A stretch of DNA of 64,000 nucleotides from the NCBI GenBank assembly GCA_963920525.1, contig OY986438.1, positions 194,089,962 through 194,153,961 of the forward strand, read 5' to 3'. The stretch comes from Dichetophora obliterata. Taxonomy: Eukaryota > Arthropoda > Insecta > Diptera > Sciomyzidae. A program made the position numbers and the translations under genes. The notes beneath the pieces were generated by a model. It saw only the letters and a list, made by a program, of their open reading frames with translations, was not told where the DNA came from and ran no database searches. Below, piece after piece: positions 35,668 to 46,701 of this stretch; position 1 is the first letter of the stretch, and every line of letters starts with the position of its first letter.

Positions 35668-37499
35668 ATCTATATATATATAAAGCAAAACGATGTGTGT
35701 CTGGCTGTGTGATGTCTATAGACTCCAAAACTACTGAACCGATTGACCTGAAATTTTAGCAGTCGATTTGTTTCAGGTACGAGATGGTTGAGGAAAAAAA
35801 TTTGCCACACCCCCCTTTTACCGCCCCCAAATCAATAAAAATGTTATATTTCAGTCGGTTTGGGTCGTATATGGCTAAAATTTTGTAATTTAGTGTGTAC
35901 GGTTACTGTCGACAACTGTCCTAAAAATGGGTTTCCACGCCCCCTTTTACCGCCCACAAATAAATGAAAATGGTTTATTTCAGACGGTTTTGGTCGTATA
36001 AGACTTAAATTTGTTACTTTGTTTTGTGAAGTTACTGACAGTAACTGTACGAAAAATTGGTTTCCACGCCCCCTTTTGCGCCCACAAATCAGTGAAAATG
36101 CTATATTTCATGCAGTTTTGGCCGTATGAGACTAGCATATGATACTTAAGTTTGTATGGTTACTTTCGGCAATTGTACTAAAAAAGGGCGTCAGCGCTAT
36201 ATAGCCACACCCACTTTTTAAGAAACCATCAAAATTGACTACTGGGTCGATTGAGCTAAAATGTTGGCTTAGTTTGTACGGTTACTGTTAGCAACTGTAC
36301 TAAAAATTGGTCTCCACGCCCCCCTTTTACCGCCCACAAACCAATGAAAACGTTTTATTTCAACAGTTTGGGTCGTATTAGACAAAAATTTTGTAATTCA
36401 GTACATATGGTTACTCTCGGCAAGTGCACTAAAAATAGGCCTGCCCTACTTTAGTTAAACTCACTTTTCGGGGAGTTAGCGTCCAGTGAAGTAAAGTGCG
36501 CCAGGCTTAACCTAAATTGAGCTGAAATTTGGGCAGTCGATTTGTTTCGATTACGCGATGGCTCAAGGGAAACATTTTACCGCACCCCTTTTTACCGCTT
36601 GCAAAACAACAAAAATGCTATATTTCGCACGGTTTTGATCGTATTAGACTAAAATGTGGTTATTTAGTGCACATGGCTACTTTCGGCACCTGTACTGAAA
36701 ATGGTGAATATATTTGGCATTTCTTGACATTTTTGTGTATAGCAGTAAGGTGGTCTGTGGCAGAACAACGTTTGCCGAGGAGATAGATTGTTCCTGTGAG
36801 GTTTGGTAACGTTTGGACGAGGGGGCGTGGTTCCTCCCATACAAGCCAAATTTGCGCTATCGACCACAAACCAAATAAGGGATATATATCAGACGGTTTC
36901 AATCGTAAAAACTAAGATATTATCATTTTGTTCAGATGGTAACTGTCAGTAACTGTACAAAAATAACTTTTTCGTCGCTCACTTTTTCGAAATCATGGCA
37001 ATTCCGGAGTTCTACACATTTTTTTACTGAAACTTGCTGTGTAGGTGCTCCAAGAGGCAGTCACGATACATAAATGTTTTCACGCCCACTTTTAGCGCCC
37101 ACAAATCAATATCTGTGCATATAAAAATGAATCGTGATTTGTTCGGATGCTTAAAACTTGAAAACGACTAGACCAAATAGGATACTTCCTTCTACTGGTT
37201 TGTTCGTAACTGCTACGCAAAGGTTTAGGAAAAAAGTTTATCGCCCACAAATCAATAAAAATGCTATATTTAAGAAGGTTTTGGTCGAATTAAATTAAAA
37301 TTTGGTAAATAAGTTCTTATGATGACTGTCACTAACTTTAATAAAAACGGGCGTTGTCACACTTCATTTACGCCTACTTTTGGAAATATCACAATACTCC
37401 GAAACTATTGGTCCGATTGAGCTCAAATTTTGTAAGTGGCTTTGCTTTGAGTACGAGATGGTTTAAGAAGAAATGCCACACCTTCTTTTACCTCCCATT

Positions 37500-38480
37500 A
37501 ATATAAAAACAATTTGTGTTATCGAATAGCGTTATGGGTTGCACAGCTTAGAAATTCGGTATTCGACCACAATTTAGACGTACCGTTTCAGTGATGAAAT
37601 TTTATGGGAGTTGGACAAGGGGGTGGGGCACCTCTCATACAACCCAAATTGGTGATATCGAATAGCTTTGAATTTATAGGAATTCAGCTTTGGAATTCAG
37701 TTTTTGACCTCAATTTACACATGCAGTTTCAATGATTTTTTTTTATGGGCGTTGGACAGGGAGGCCTGACATCTCCCTTACATCCCAAATTTGCAATATC
37801 GAATTGCTTTGAAGTTATAGGATGACAGCGTAAGAAATCGGTATTCGATCTAAATTTATACATGCACTTTCATTTCTTACATTTTATGGGCGTAGGGAAA
37901 AGGGGAGTGACACTTCCCATACAACCCAACTTTGTGCTATCAAATAGCTTTGGAGTTATAGGTCGCACAGCATCGGAATTCAGTATTTGACCAAAATTTA
38001 CGCATGCAGATTTACTGATAAAATTTTTTAGAGTTTGTCGGGGGGCGTGGCACCTCCAACTTAACCCAAATTGGCGATATCGAATAGCTTTGGAGTTATA
38101 GGTAACTCAGCCTCAGAATTCAGTATTCGACCTCAATTTACACATGCAGTTTCATTGGTTAAATTTTATGGGCGTAAGGAAAAGGGCAGTGGCACCTCCC
38201 ATACAACCTAAATTTGTGCTATCGAATAGTTTTGGAGATATATGTCGCACAGTTTTGGAATTCGGTATTCAACCTCCATGTACACATGCAGTTTAATTGA
38301 TTACATTCTATGAGCGGTGATAAAGAGGGCGTGGCACTTCCTATACAACCCTAATTTGTTATATCGAATGGCTTTGTGGATATAGGTCGCACAGTCTCGG
38401 AATTCAGTATTCTACCTCAATTTAGACATGCTGTTTAACTGATAACATTTTATGGGCGTTTGAATAGGGAGAGTGGCAGC
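37500..38480. repeat. Tandem array of about 142 bp units in the Helitron
   Basis: ATCGAATAGCTTTGGAGTTA and ACCTCAATTTACACATGCAG recur with starts near 37656, 37797, 37940, 38077, 38221 and 38358. Each unit also has GGGGCGTGGCACCTCCCATA or variants. Confidence 0.85.
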
Positions 38481-38589
38481 AACGCGCCGGGTTTCAGCTA
38501 GTATGTAATAAAATAGCAAAATCTAAGAAGAAGAAAAATTCATATATTCGTATGAGAAGTGCACAAGCTGCTTAGCTGCTTATGCTGTT

Positions 38590-38650
38590 TTTAAGGTTGT
38601 TGTTGTTGATGTTGTGGTTGTTGTTGTTGTTGTTGTTGTTGTTTTTGCTT
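38590..38650. repeat. (GTT)n microsatellite
   Basis: A TTG/GTT run with a few interruptions; open frames through it are artefacts of the repeat. Confidence 0.9.
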
Positions 38651-38907
38651 GTTTGATTCGTAATCATGTCGTTCGTTGTTGTGCTGTTTTTGTTGTTGTT
38701 GTCGTTGTTTTTTATTAATATGCATGTAAAACATACATATATAAATACACATGAGTTGCGTTGCTTTTTTTTTTGTTTCCCAGATAGCCAATCGGTTCGG
38801 TTGAAAACGGTGTGCACTTTTAAAAGAACTGAAGCGGACCGTTTCGTTGTCAGCAAACTATGCATTGTGTGTTTCATATAAGCGTACCATTTATTAAGTT
38901 GTATATT

Positions 38908-39320
38908 AATGTTGATCTTCTATGATTTAAATACAAATTCTAAATGGTTGATAGTTTAAATCATTCTTGATTTTAAATACAAATTCTAGTTGTTTGATAC
39001 TTTAAAATCGTTTATTCAGCTTTATGTCAGGTTAGAACGATTTGTTCCAAAGCACCAATGAACTTTTTCCAAAGAAACAACAACAACAACATTTTCAATA
39101 TGAAAAGGCAAACATCACAAGCTGATTAATTTGTTAGCTGATTGATTAACTAGTTAGAGCAATTAATTGTTCTAATATGACCTAAAGCTCAATAAACGAT
39201 TTTAAACTATCAAACAACTAGAATTTGTATTTAAAATCAAGAATGATTTAAAATATCAAACAATTAGAATTTATATTAAAATCATAGAAAATCAACACAA
39301 AAAATAACAAGGTCATATAG
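38908..39320. mobile_element. Palindromic MITE, TTTAAATACAAATTCTA type
   Basis: The left arm (TATGATTTAAATACAAATTC, AAATCATTCTTGATTTTAAA, AAAATCGTTTATTCAGCTTT) faces its complement at about 39172-39300. A diverged single arm of the same family lies at about 58745-58810, within the foldback element. Confidence 0.75.
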
Positions 39321-39725
39321 AAAACTTTAAGTTGTATATTAATTTTATTTGTTGTTAAACAATTGTAACCTTTTCTTTAAATAGTTTTCATTAAGATGCA
39401 ACATTAAACTTAACAATAAACGGCAACTTAACTGCACTACCTTGATTTCAATACAAGATTCAATGCATATTTTTGAGGTTTTTGGCGAACGGGTGAAAAA
39501 GAGAGGGAAAAAAGACAAGAACAAATATAAAAAAGGACTTTACAATTATATAGAGAATAATTTAAAGGTACAAAAACATGTCTTTTTCATACCAGCAAAT
39601 CAGACGCTGCCATTTTAAGTACCGTTTAACTGGAACAGCTTGTTGGGTTTTAATACAATAGAGAATACAGATGCATGTAGCTGGATAGCTAGTACGTGGC
39701 TACAAAAAAATGTACTACTACTAGC

Positions 39726-40228
39726 CAAGGTTGCCAGTTAAAATTTAAAACAATTCCGACAAAAAATTCCTATTTTGACAGTAACATAAATTAAATACAA
39801 CAAAAATTACCATAGTAACGTTAAAACAAAAAGTTTCTACCGCAATAAAACAGTATAAAAAAAAACCCACGATAATTAAAAATTACCACAAAAATAACAC
39901 CACAAATTCCATATGCATTTAAAATTTCCACAAAAATCTAATTCGCATTAAAATATTCCACAACAAGTCCCATATGCACAAATAATTTAAAAAACATTTA
40001 GAAATACCACAAAGAAATTTTGCTTACTAAAAAAGAAAAAAAAAATTTTAAGAAGAATATTACCAAACTCCTACGAAAATTAAAAAAAGACCCCACTGAA
40101 TTCCCACGCCAATTAAAAAATACCACGCTGAATTAAAAAATTTAATAGGAATTCCCAAAAACAAAAATTCCTAAGGGCAATTAAAAATTACCACGAAGGG
40201 GATTTTTCCAACATAACTGGCAACGTTG
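39726..40228. mobile_element. 503 bp hAT-type MITE with 8 bp duplication
   Basis: Ends CAAGGTTGCCAGTTA and, reversed, CAACGTTGCCAGTTA are flanked by CTACTAGC on both sides (39718-39725, 40229-40236). The interior is many short units of the AAATTACCACAAA type. There is no coding sequence. Confidence 0.88.
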
Positions 40229-40279
40229 CTACTAGCTGCTGATATTGTTTTTTAGGTTCTGCATGTGCTGCAAAGGGCC

Positions 40280-40440
40280 GTTCTTCACTCGGCAATTCTA
40301 TGAGCAATAATTGCTTTCGCCACAAGTAGTTTATTGACTACTCGGGTTTAAAGGGGACTTTCGTAAGCCCCCTCATGAGGGCGAATAATCAGCAAACTAC
40401 TTGCGGCAAAGGTAATTATTACCGAGTGAAAAGCGGGACA
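40280..40440. repeat. Hairpin repeat with CACTCGG ends
   Basis: CACTCGGCAATTC, then CAATAATTGCTTTCGCCACA and AGTAGTTT, face CAAACTACTTGCGGCAAAGG and TAATTATTACCGAGTG. A partial second copy (AATAATTGCTTTCGCCGCAA, ACGAGTGAAAAGCGGG) follows at about 40463-40520. Confidence 0.65.
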
Positions 40441-40520
40441 AAGAGACCTTGCTACCAGAGAAATAATTGCTTTCGCCGCAAGCTTGAGAATTTTCGTGTG
40501 TGACGAGTGAAAAGCGGGGC

Positions 40521-41359
40521 ATAGTAAGCAAAGTTCTGTTTATTTTCTGTGGACAATTCGGTTCATCCCCTCTAACGCTGCTCAACCGCTGCGATCTTGC
40601 TCTTTTCTGTGCGTAGTTGTTTTAAATTTTGGTAATTGTTGTTACAATTAGCTGAAAATTTTTGGATGTTCTTAATTTTTACTCGACATGAACAGCTGTA
40701 TTTGACAACTAGCTCGCTTTTCTCTGCTTTCTACTTCATTCCTCTCAGAGTGGGCTCTACCTGGTTATGCTGCCATGAGTTGGAGTACGAATAAAACGAA
40801 TGCTTATTTTCAGCATGTATGTATGTATACTACTGCGCAAATTTGCGCATGCGTTGCTAAGCATGCGTTGTGCTGTAAAAACTACATTTATTTTTTAAAT
40901 ACCATAATAAATTCGATCTATTTTTATTATGCATTATATTCTTTCCATATTAAAAATTTATTTTGTTAACTAAAATTTTAATTTTACATTACTTTTAAAA
41001 TAAACATATATGCATATTCTCTTTACTACAGGGAAAAATAAATAATTCAAATTTTTTCGATATTTATTTCCATTAATTAAACATAACTTTTAATTACATT
41101 TAGTTTTAACCAACAAAACAAATGAAAAAGAACATCAAATTCATCACCATAAATATCAAATGAAACCTTTTATTAAAACAAAACAAATTTTTACATGAAT
41201 TTAACTGTGAGCTTTTTAGATCAGGTAAGTTTAAAGAAGGACTACAACAACAAATTTGTTTTTGAATAATTTTTACTTAGAAGATGAAATACTTTAAAAA
41301 AGTTTTGAAGAGTATACGTGAAAAAAACAGAATTTTTCGCTATTACTGTATAAAAAGGA
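40521..41359. other. AT-rich spacer
   Basis: I see no gene, only AT-rich sequence and short frames without support. Confidence 0.4.
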
Positions 41360-42227
41360 ATTCTACGTCTATACTTACGAAACAATCGAAACTGTGTCTT
41401 TTTTTTCGATTATGTACCTATTTAAAAAAAAAAATTTTACCTCTACTAATTTACGAGACTTCAGTTAATGGCTGGCTTTCGGTTAACACTTTCGACTGTT
41501 TTCGGCTGAGCTTGTTTTTTATGAAAATTTTCTGAACTAACTTAATTAAAATTCAGTCAAAATTTATTTGTAAAGGAAGTATCAATGTTTTACTTTAAAG
41601 TTTTCTCTAAAAATTATGTAAAATTTCAAAGTGTTTGCTTTGGTTTAACTTTAAAATGCACTTATTATGCTGAAATTTATCCTTATGCTTAGCTCGAGTT
41701 GTGACTATGCCTCAACTCATTTTTCGTTCTAAATTAATTTGGAGTAAAAGCCTAAATTGACTTTGCCAGGTTTCTTATTAACTTTAGGATACGCAAAAAA
41801 AGTTACATTAAAGATATGATTTTTAATATTGCTCAACGTTCAGACTTTTTTTTTTTGGAATAGTGACCTAACTCAAAATAGGAAGGCAAAAAATAGAAAT
41901 TGTATTTTGCCCTAACCACTTAACTAAACTTTGGAACATTTTCTCATGATTTGAGAAGATCTAATCTAAACTTTAGCTGTTTTTCCTAAATAAAAATATT
42001 GAGTTGGGAAATTTCTTCAAAAAATTTACGAGTTAAGCTGTTATGGCAAAATAATTATTGCTAAAAATGACTTAAGTTATTTGGTTTTTTCGCTGCAGCA
42101 CCCGTATATTTTAAGCAACACTCATCAAATTTTGTTGGAATATAGATTCGCATGTTGTGATTCCATTCATGTTAATAACTCCATTTTGTCCTAACACGAC
42201 TTTAGCGATTAAGGCTTGTGACCACAG
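41360..42227 (-). mobile_element. Second copy of the TCTGTGGTCACAAG element, partial
   Basis: Inverted relative to 28795-29630, with long matches such as GACAAAATGGAGTTATTAAC, GGGTGCTGCAGCGAAAAAAC and AATGTTCCAAAGTTTAGTTA-like segments on the minus strand. The terminus at 42227 reads TCTGTGGTCACAAGCCTTAA on the minus strand. The other end was not found. Confidence 0.7.
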
Positions 42228-42541
42228 ATATATGATATTTTAAGACTTTTTTCATAAAAATCGACCTAGTGCTTTTGGAGTTTACTGGTAAAAGAAAATG
42301 TACTCTTCAATTTTATAACAGAAAATATATGTATTTAATATAATATATATATAATTTCATCTAAAGTATAGAAAAAAAAGAAGAATCATGCTTGAAGAAG
42401 TAGAGTTTGTTCAAAGCATGACAACTGTTTGTGCGAGACCAGCTTTAAAAATAAAATCTTTTATTTTCTAGACTTTGTGAAGCGTTTTTCTAGTGTTGTG
42501 TTTCTTATTTGAAGGATGGTCGGGTGTTCTGTGAGAATGTT

Positions 42542-43445
42542 AGTAGATAAGCTATGGGGATTCTAAATCAAAAACGCGTGTATTTTCTTATGGGCCTCCA
42601 AATTCACAAAATTGTGCCCGACTGCGCAGTCGGCGTCGTACGATCGGTCAAGTTGGCCGATAGTAGGGTGGCTGAAGCGTGTTGTTGTTGTTCCAAATTG
42701 GCGATAAGCATGCAAGATGTACGGACGGAGGGATAGCTAGGGGAATATGATTGGTCTAACTAGCTGAAGTGGGAGATAAGCAAGCATAGAAGACGTATGG
42801 GCAGACAGTCGGACAGATAGTCAGATGGATGGACGGACGGGGAGATAGCTAGAAGGTGATAAGTCCAAGCTTCAAGGCAAGCATAATGTTTATAGATTTG
42901 GTTAACTTCGGTGGTGTTGTTGTTGTTATAAATCAGCATTTCAAGTTTAAGGTGATAAGCCCAGACCCAAAACCGCAAGCTGAAGATAAGGAAACAGTAC
43001 AGAAGTAAAGAGTGTAGTTGTTATGCATTTTAATAAATTTAATATAAGTTGGCTGACTAATGTAAAAACAAAGTATGAAAGCAGCAAAATAAATTAAGCT
43101 AACGATTGAAAGCGATATCATAACCATGACCATACGCAACTATGCTGATATAAATAAAACAAAACGAGTTGATTTATATATGAATCATTATTGTTCTTTT
43201 ATTGATTTGCTATATTTAAATAATTCTTATGATTTCCTTTGTTAGAGGAGTGTATTCAATTAAACGATCATGGATTACCAAACAGTAAGCTGACGTTTTG
43301 TCTGGAATCGGTTTGTTTGCTTCGGTGTAAAACTCAATTCGTACATCAATAGGTCCTGTTTTAACTGCTTCATTTTGATGTGTTACATCAACAACAATAA
43401 GCGGCGCTGTTGCCTTATATTCATCAACATTGAGCAATGGTTGAG
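42542..43445. repeat. Left long terminal inverted repeat of the Polinton
   Basis: It pairs with 45715-46695. The outer 150 bp are almost identical between ends (CGACTGCGCAGTCGGCGTCG block); the inner part is diverged, with matches at GTTTAAGGTGATAAGCCCAG and at the capsid C-terminal coding segment. The inner limit is approximate. Confidence 0.8.
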
Positions 43446-44436
43446 GTTCCCGCATATAATAATAACTTTATTGAAATTTTGCATACATATCATATAAAAT
43501 AGCATACTGTCCCATTTCAAAGCGCGTATTTAAATCATCATAGGGATATGAATCAGAGTTTAAATGAACTTTTAAATTAGTTATATTACAATGGTCGAAT
43601 GTATTTCCTTCCTCTTTGCTCCTCTCATTTTGTAGGCCAATAATAAGAAATCTAGGTCTTTCATTTTGCTGACTCAGTTTTACATTCCATAAAACCTTTG
43701 TACTTTTACTTTCTGAAATCCTAGGATTAACATGACAGTCCCAACTTCGAAAAGCCATTAAAATAGGGTTTTCATTATTAATTATCTTGTACATTTCCAA
43801 TTTCGAAAAGTCCGATAGTTGTATGTGAGGCATTTTCCATGTTATATCCAGCATTGTCAATTTTAATTGATCTGCGGCATTAGTAGGATAATATGAGCTA
43901 TCATTAGACGAAGAACGTTGAAGGATAAGCTCATGCTTCGAATTTAATATTATTTTAGTGTAATCTTCGGCAAATCCCATCAACATTTTTAGTGGTATAC
44001 AGCAACTAAAGTGATTTTTTTCCAAAGTTAGACTTTCATCAGGGCACCAACCAGCGTTTTTTAATGCATCGCTTTCAGCTTTATTCAATGATACAAAATT
44101 TTTCATGGTGGATGAAATTCCAAGATTGCGTGTACGATCAACTTCAAAACCATTAATTTCATATCGAATTTCATCAAACAAATATGACACAAAGTTATTT
44201 TTAAATTTCACACCTGTTGTTGCCACATCTTTTCCACCTTCACGTTTTACTATGAAGCCATGAATGTAAATCATACTCTCACTTGGTAAGACAAAGAGGT
44301 CCTGATTTTGAATTGGTATACGAATCTCATCATTATTGTTGAATGATTTTAAATATGGAGAGTAGCTATGGTAATCCCTCTTTATAATACTCTCATCATA
44401 TATTGGTTTTTTAAGGACATTTAATATTTCGTTCAT
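43216..44436 (-). pseudogene. Double-jelly-roll major-capsid-like protein, one premature stop
   Basis: An open frame of 322 codons (44436-43468) is followed, after one TAA and in the same frame, by a further segment to 43216 ending YTPLTKEIIRII. Total length is about 407 codons including the stop. The start (MNEILNVLKKPIYDES), a PSESMIYIHGFIVKR-type early strand and the C-terminal AYCLVIHDRLIEYTPLT recall the capsid-like double-jelly-roll proteins found in insect Polinton-type elements. In viruses and intact elements this fold builds the icosahedral shell. The assignment rests on remembered family features, not a search. The C-terminal 80 codons lie inside the left inverted repeat. It is divergent from the 44819-45673 gene, with a minisatellite between them. 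Confidence 0.7.
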
Positions 44437-44610
44437 GATTAAAGCTGAAATCCCAAGAACTTACAATTTTTATGTTTAATGTTGATAACAGATTCTTTTT
44501 TATATGTCCTAATATAATCGAAAATGTTGACATGAACAAATTAGTTAATGTCAACTAGTTATTAATAATTGTTAACGACTTGCTACATCTAACTGTAAAA
44601 CTGTTTACTA

Positions 44611-44785
44611 CAGTATCAGATTAGCATCAGAACAGTATCAGATCAGTATCAGATCAGTATCAGATCAGTATCTGATCAGTATCAGATCAGTATCAGATCA
44701 GTATCAGATAAGTATCAGCATCCGATCAGTATCAGCATCAATATCAGATAAGTATCAATATCACTATCAGTGTCAGTTAGTATCT
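44611..44785. repeat. 11 bp minisatellite between the two capsid-type genes
   Basis: CAGTATCAGAT repeats about 8-10 times regularly and then decays into GTATCAGCATC variants. It sits in the about 380 bp gap between divergently oriented genes, where a shared promoter would be expected. Confidence 0.9.
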
Positions 44786-44818
44786 TCATGTTTTGAGCAA
44801 AATTTAATTTGAATATGA

Positions 44819-45673
44819 ATAAAGAAAATTGTAAACTATTTTAGTAATTATTTAATACTAAATCGGGGGGAAATATGTATAGATGCTCAGTTCATTACGA
44901 CTACTCATAATGTCTATAACAATCTCTTTAAGCGGAACCACGTCAACTCTTATTGGGAACTCACGTCAAAATATGTTTGCGGACTTGTAGACTTTGTAAC
45001 ATTTAATTCTATACCCAATGTAGATGTCCACAACAATTTATTTCATATCGGGCCGCATACTATTACAATACCAGTTGGTTCATATGAATTTGAGGATATT
45101 GGGTTTTTCTTGAAATCAGCCGTAAGAGACCTTGACGATTCAATTTTCCTGGAAATTAAATCAAACAACAACACTCTTAAAATTGAAATTGTATCCTCCG
45201 TGGACATAGATTATTCAAAACCAAACAGTATAGGACAGGTGCTGGGATTCAGTATAAGAAAGTTGATAGTAAATGAGTTGGCGTATGAGGAATTTATAGA
45301 AGTGGTTCCTATAGATCCGTTACAAGAGATAGAAAAAACGGAATATATACATATAGGTCAGTCAGATAAAACTAGAAAAAAGTTTGAATCTGATTTACCT
45401 TTAAATATTACAAATATAAACACAATACGAATTGAATGCATCTTGACAACCGGATCATATATTAACAACACATCAGTTCATACTATTCACGAATTTCCTC
45501 TCGATGTCTCACCAGGATATAAAATAAATGAAAAACCTCGAAATGTCATTTACTTACCCGTCAACTGTCAACAAATAAACAGCATAATGATAAAAGTCTT
45601 AAATCAAGACGGTGACCTTATTACTTTTCGAGGGGAAAAAATTTCTATAAGACTTCACTTTAAGCCAGAGTAA
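44819..45673 (+). pseudogene. Candidate minor capsid (penton-like) gene, start codon lost
   Basis: The frame is open for 285 codons from after a TGA (44816-44818) to the TAA that follows FKPE. Coding-like sequence begins near 44880 (IDAQFITTTHNVYNNL) but no in-frame ATG precedes at least 100 codons, so the initiator seems mutated. Predicted beta-rich segments include SYWELTSKYVCGL, TITIPVGSYEFEDI, NTIRIECILTTGSYI and EKISIRLHFKPE. Polintons normally encode a single-jelly-roll penton next to the major capsid gene; by position, size and beta-rich look this is the best candidate, but that is inference. The alternative is another conserved accessory protein. Confidence 0.5.
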
Positions 45674-45714
45674 AAATAATGATCATTTACGCTATAAATT
45701 CCTCAACATCCGCT

Positions 45715-46695
45715 CAATGTTGATGAATATAAGGCAACAGCACCGCTTATTGTTGTTGATGTAACACATCAAAATGACGCAGTTAAAACAGGACCTATTG
45801 ATGTACGAATTGAGTTTTACACCGAAGCAAACAAACCGATTCCAGACAAAACGTCAGCTTACTGTTTGGAAGTCCATACACTCCTCTAACAAATGAAATC
45901 ATAAGAATAATTTAAATACAAAATCAATTTTTTTCACAATTTATATAAAACAAATCAATAAAAGAACAATAATGATTCATATATAAATCAGCTCGTTTTG
46001 CTTTATTTATAACGGCACAGTTGAGTATGGTCATGCTTATGATGACGCTTTGACTCTCTAGCTTAATTTTATCATTAACCCCCGCAGCCGTCGCAGCCGC
46101 CTTTGCTGCTTTCATACTTTGTCTTTACATTAATCAACCAACTCATATTAAATTTATTAAAATGCTTAACAACTACCTTGCTGCCTTATCTTGAACTTGT
46201 GGTTTTTGGCACGCTTATTATGCTTACTATGAAGCTTGGACTTATCATCTTTAACCTGAAATTTGTAGCGACTTAAATTAATAAACATATTATATTAAAC
46301 AAGCATGGGAAAAATAACAAATATTTTACTTCTTCACTGTTTCCTTATCTTAAACTTGTTGTTTTGGGTCCGCTTATAAGGGGCAAACAAATAAGCAGTG
46401 AAACGGAATGATCGATATAAAGAGAGGGGGATAGAGAGATAAATAAAGGGGGCGAGAGGGAGAGAAAGGGTTACTCACAATTTTTGTTCCATCTAGTTAG
46501 CTGGCTGTCCATCCACCCATATTGCATGCTTATCTCTAATTTACAACAACAACAACACGCTTCAGCCACCCTACTATCGGCCAACTTGACCGATCGTACG
46601 ACGCCGACTGCGCAGTCGGGCACAATTTTGTGAATTTGGAGGCCCATAAGAAAATACACGCGTTTTTGATTTAAAATCCCCATAGCTTATCTACT
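45715..46695. repeat. Right long terminal inverted repeat, with a captured capsid gene end
   Basis: 45715-45905 on the plus strand repeats, nearly word for word, the C-terminal coding part of the minus-strand capsid gene (CCGCTTATTGTTGTTGATGT, GGACCTATTGATGTACGAAT), with a small deletion near the HDRLIEYTP segment. The rest pairs with 42542-43200. CT-rich/GA-rich sequence at about 46415-46465 has no left counterpart that I can see. Confidence 0.8.
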
Positions 46696-46701
46696 AATGT
46701 T

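Larger units (their letters stand above)
34860..38501 (+). mobile_element. Non-coding Helitron-like element, 3642 bp
   Basis: It begins TCTATATATATAAAAATGG after an A and ends GCGCCGGGTTTCAGCTAG before a T, fitting TC...CTAG ends inserted between A and T. The interior consists of repeated modules: TAGACTCCAAAACTACTGAA, CACGCCCCCTTTTACCGCCC, CCTCCCATACAA, and near 37500-38480 a tandem array. It has no Rep/helicase gene, so it is non-autonomous. A hAT-type MITE is inserted at 35359. A second TCTATATATATA start at 35669 may mean it is a composite of two copies. Confidence 0.75.
42542..46695. mobile_element. Miniature Polinton/Maverick carrying only capsid-type genes (4154 bp)
   Basis: Seen: inverted termini beginning AGTAGATAAGCTATGGGGAT and an exact 6 bp duplication, AATGTT, at 42536-42541 and 46696-46701. 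Known: Polintons/Mavericks have 6 bp duplications, AGT-type ends and long inverted repeats. Inside lie a broken double-jelly-roll-type capsid gene on the minus strand and a divergent smaller gene on the plus strand. There is no DNA polymerase B, integrase, packaging ATPase or protease, whereas a full element is typically 15-20 kb, so this is a deletion derivative that needed proteins supplied in trans. Both genes carry lesions, so it is an old insertion. Confidence 0.85.

Noticed and set aside
38572..38877. Asn/Gln-rich minus-strand frames
   Set aside because: They read through a GTT microsatellite with no other coding support.
41284..41535. 83-codon plus-strand frame
   Set aside because: It overlaps, in reverse, a repeat shared with 28795-29630, where no such frame is kept.
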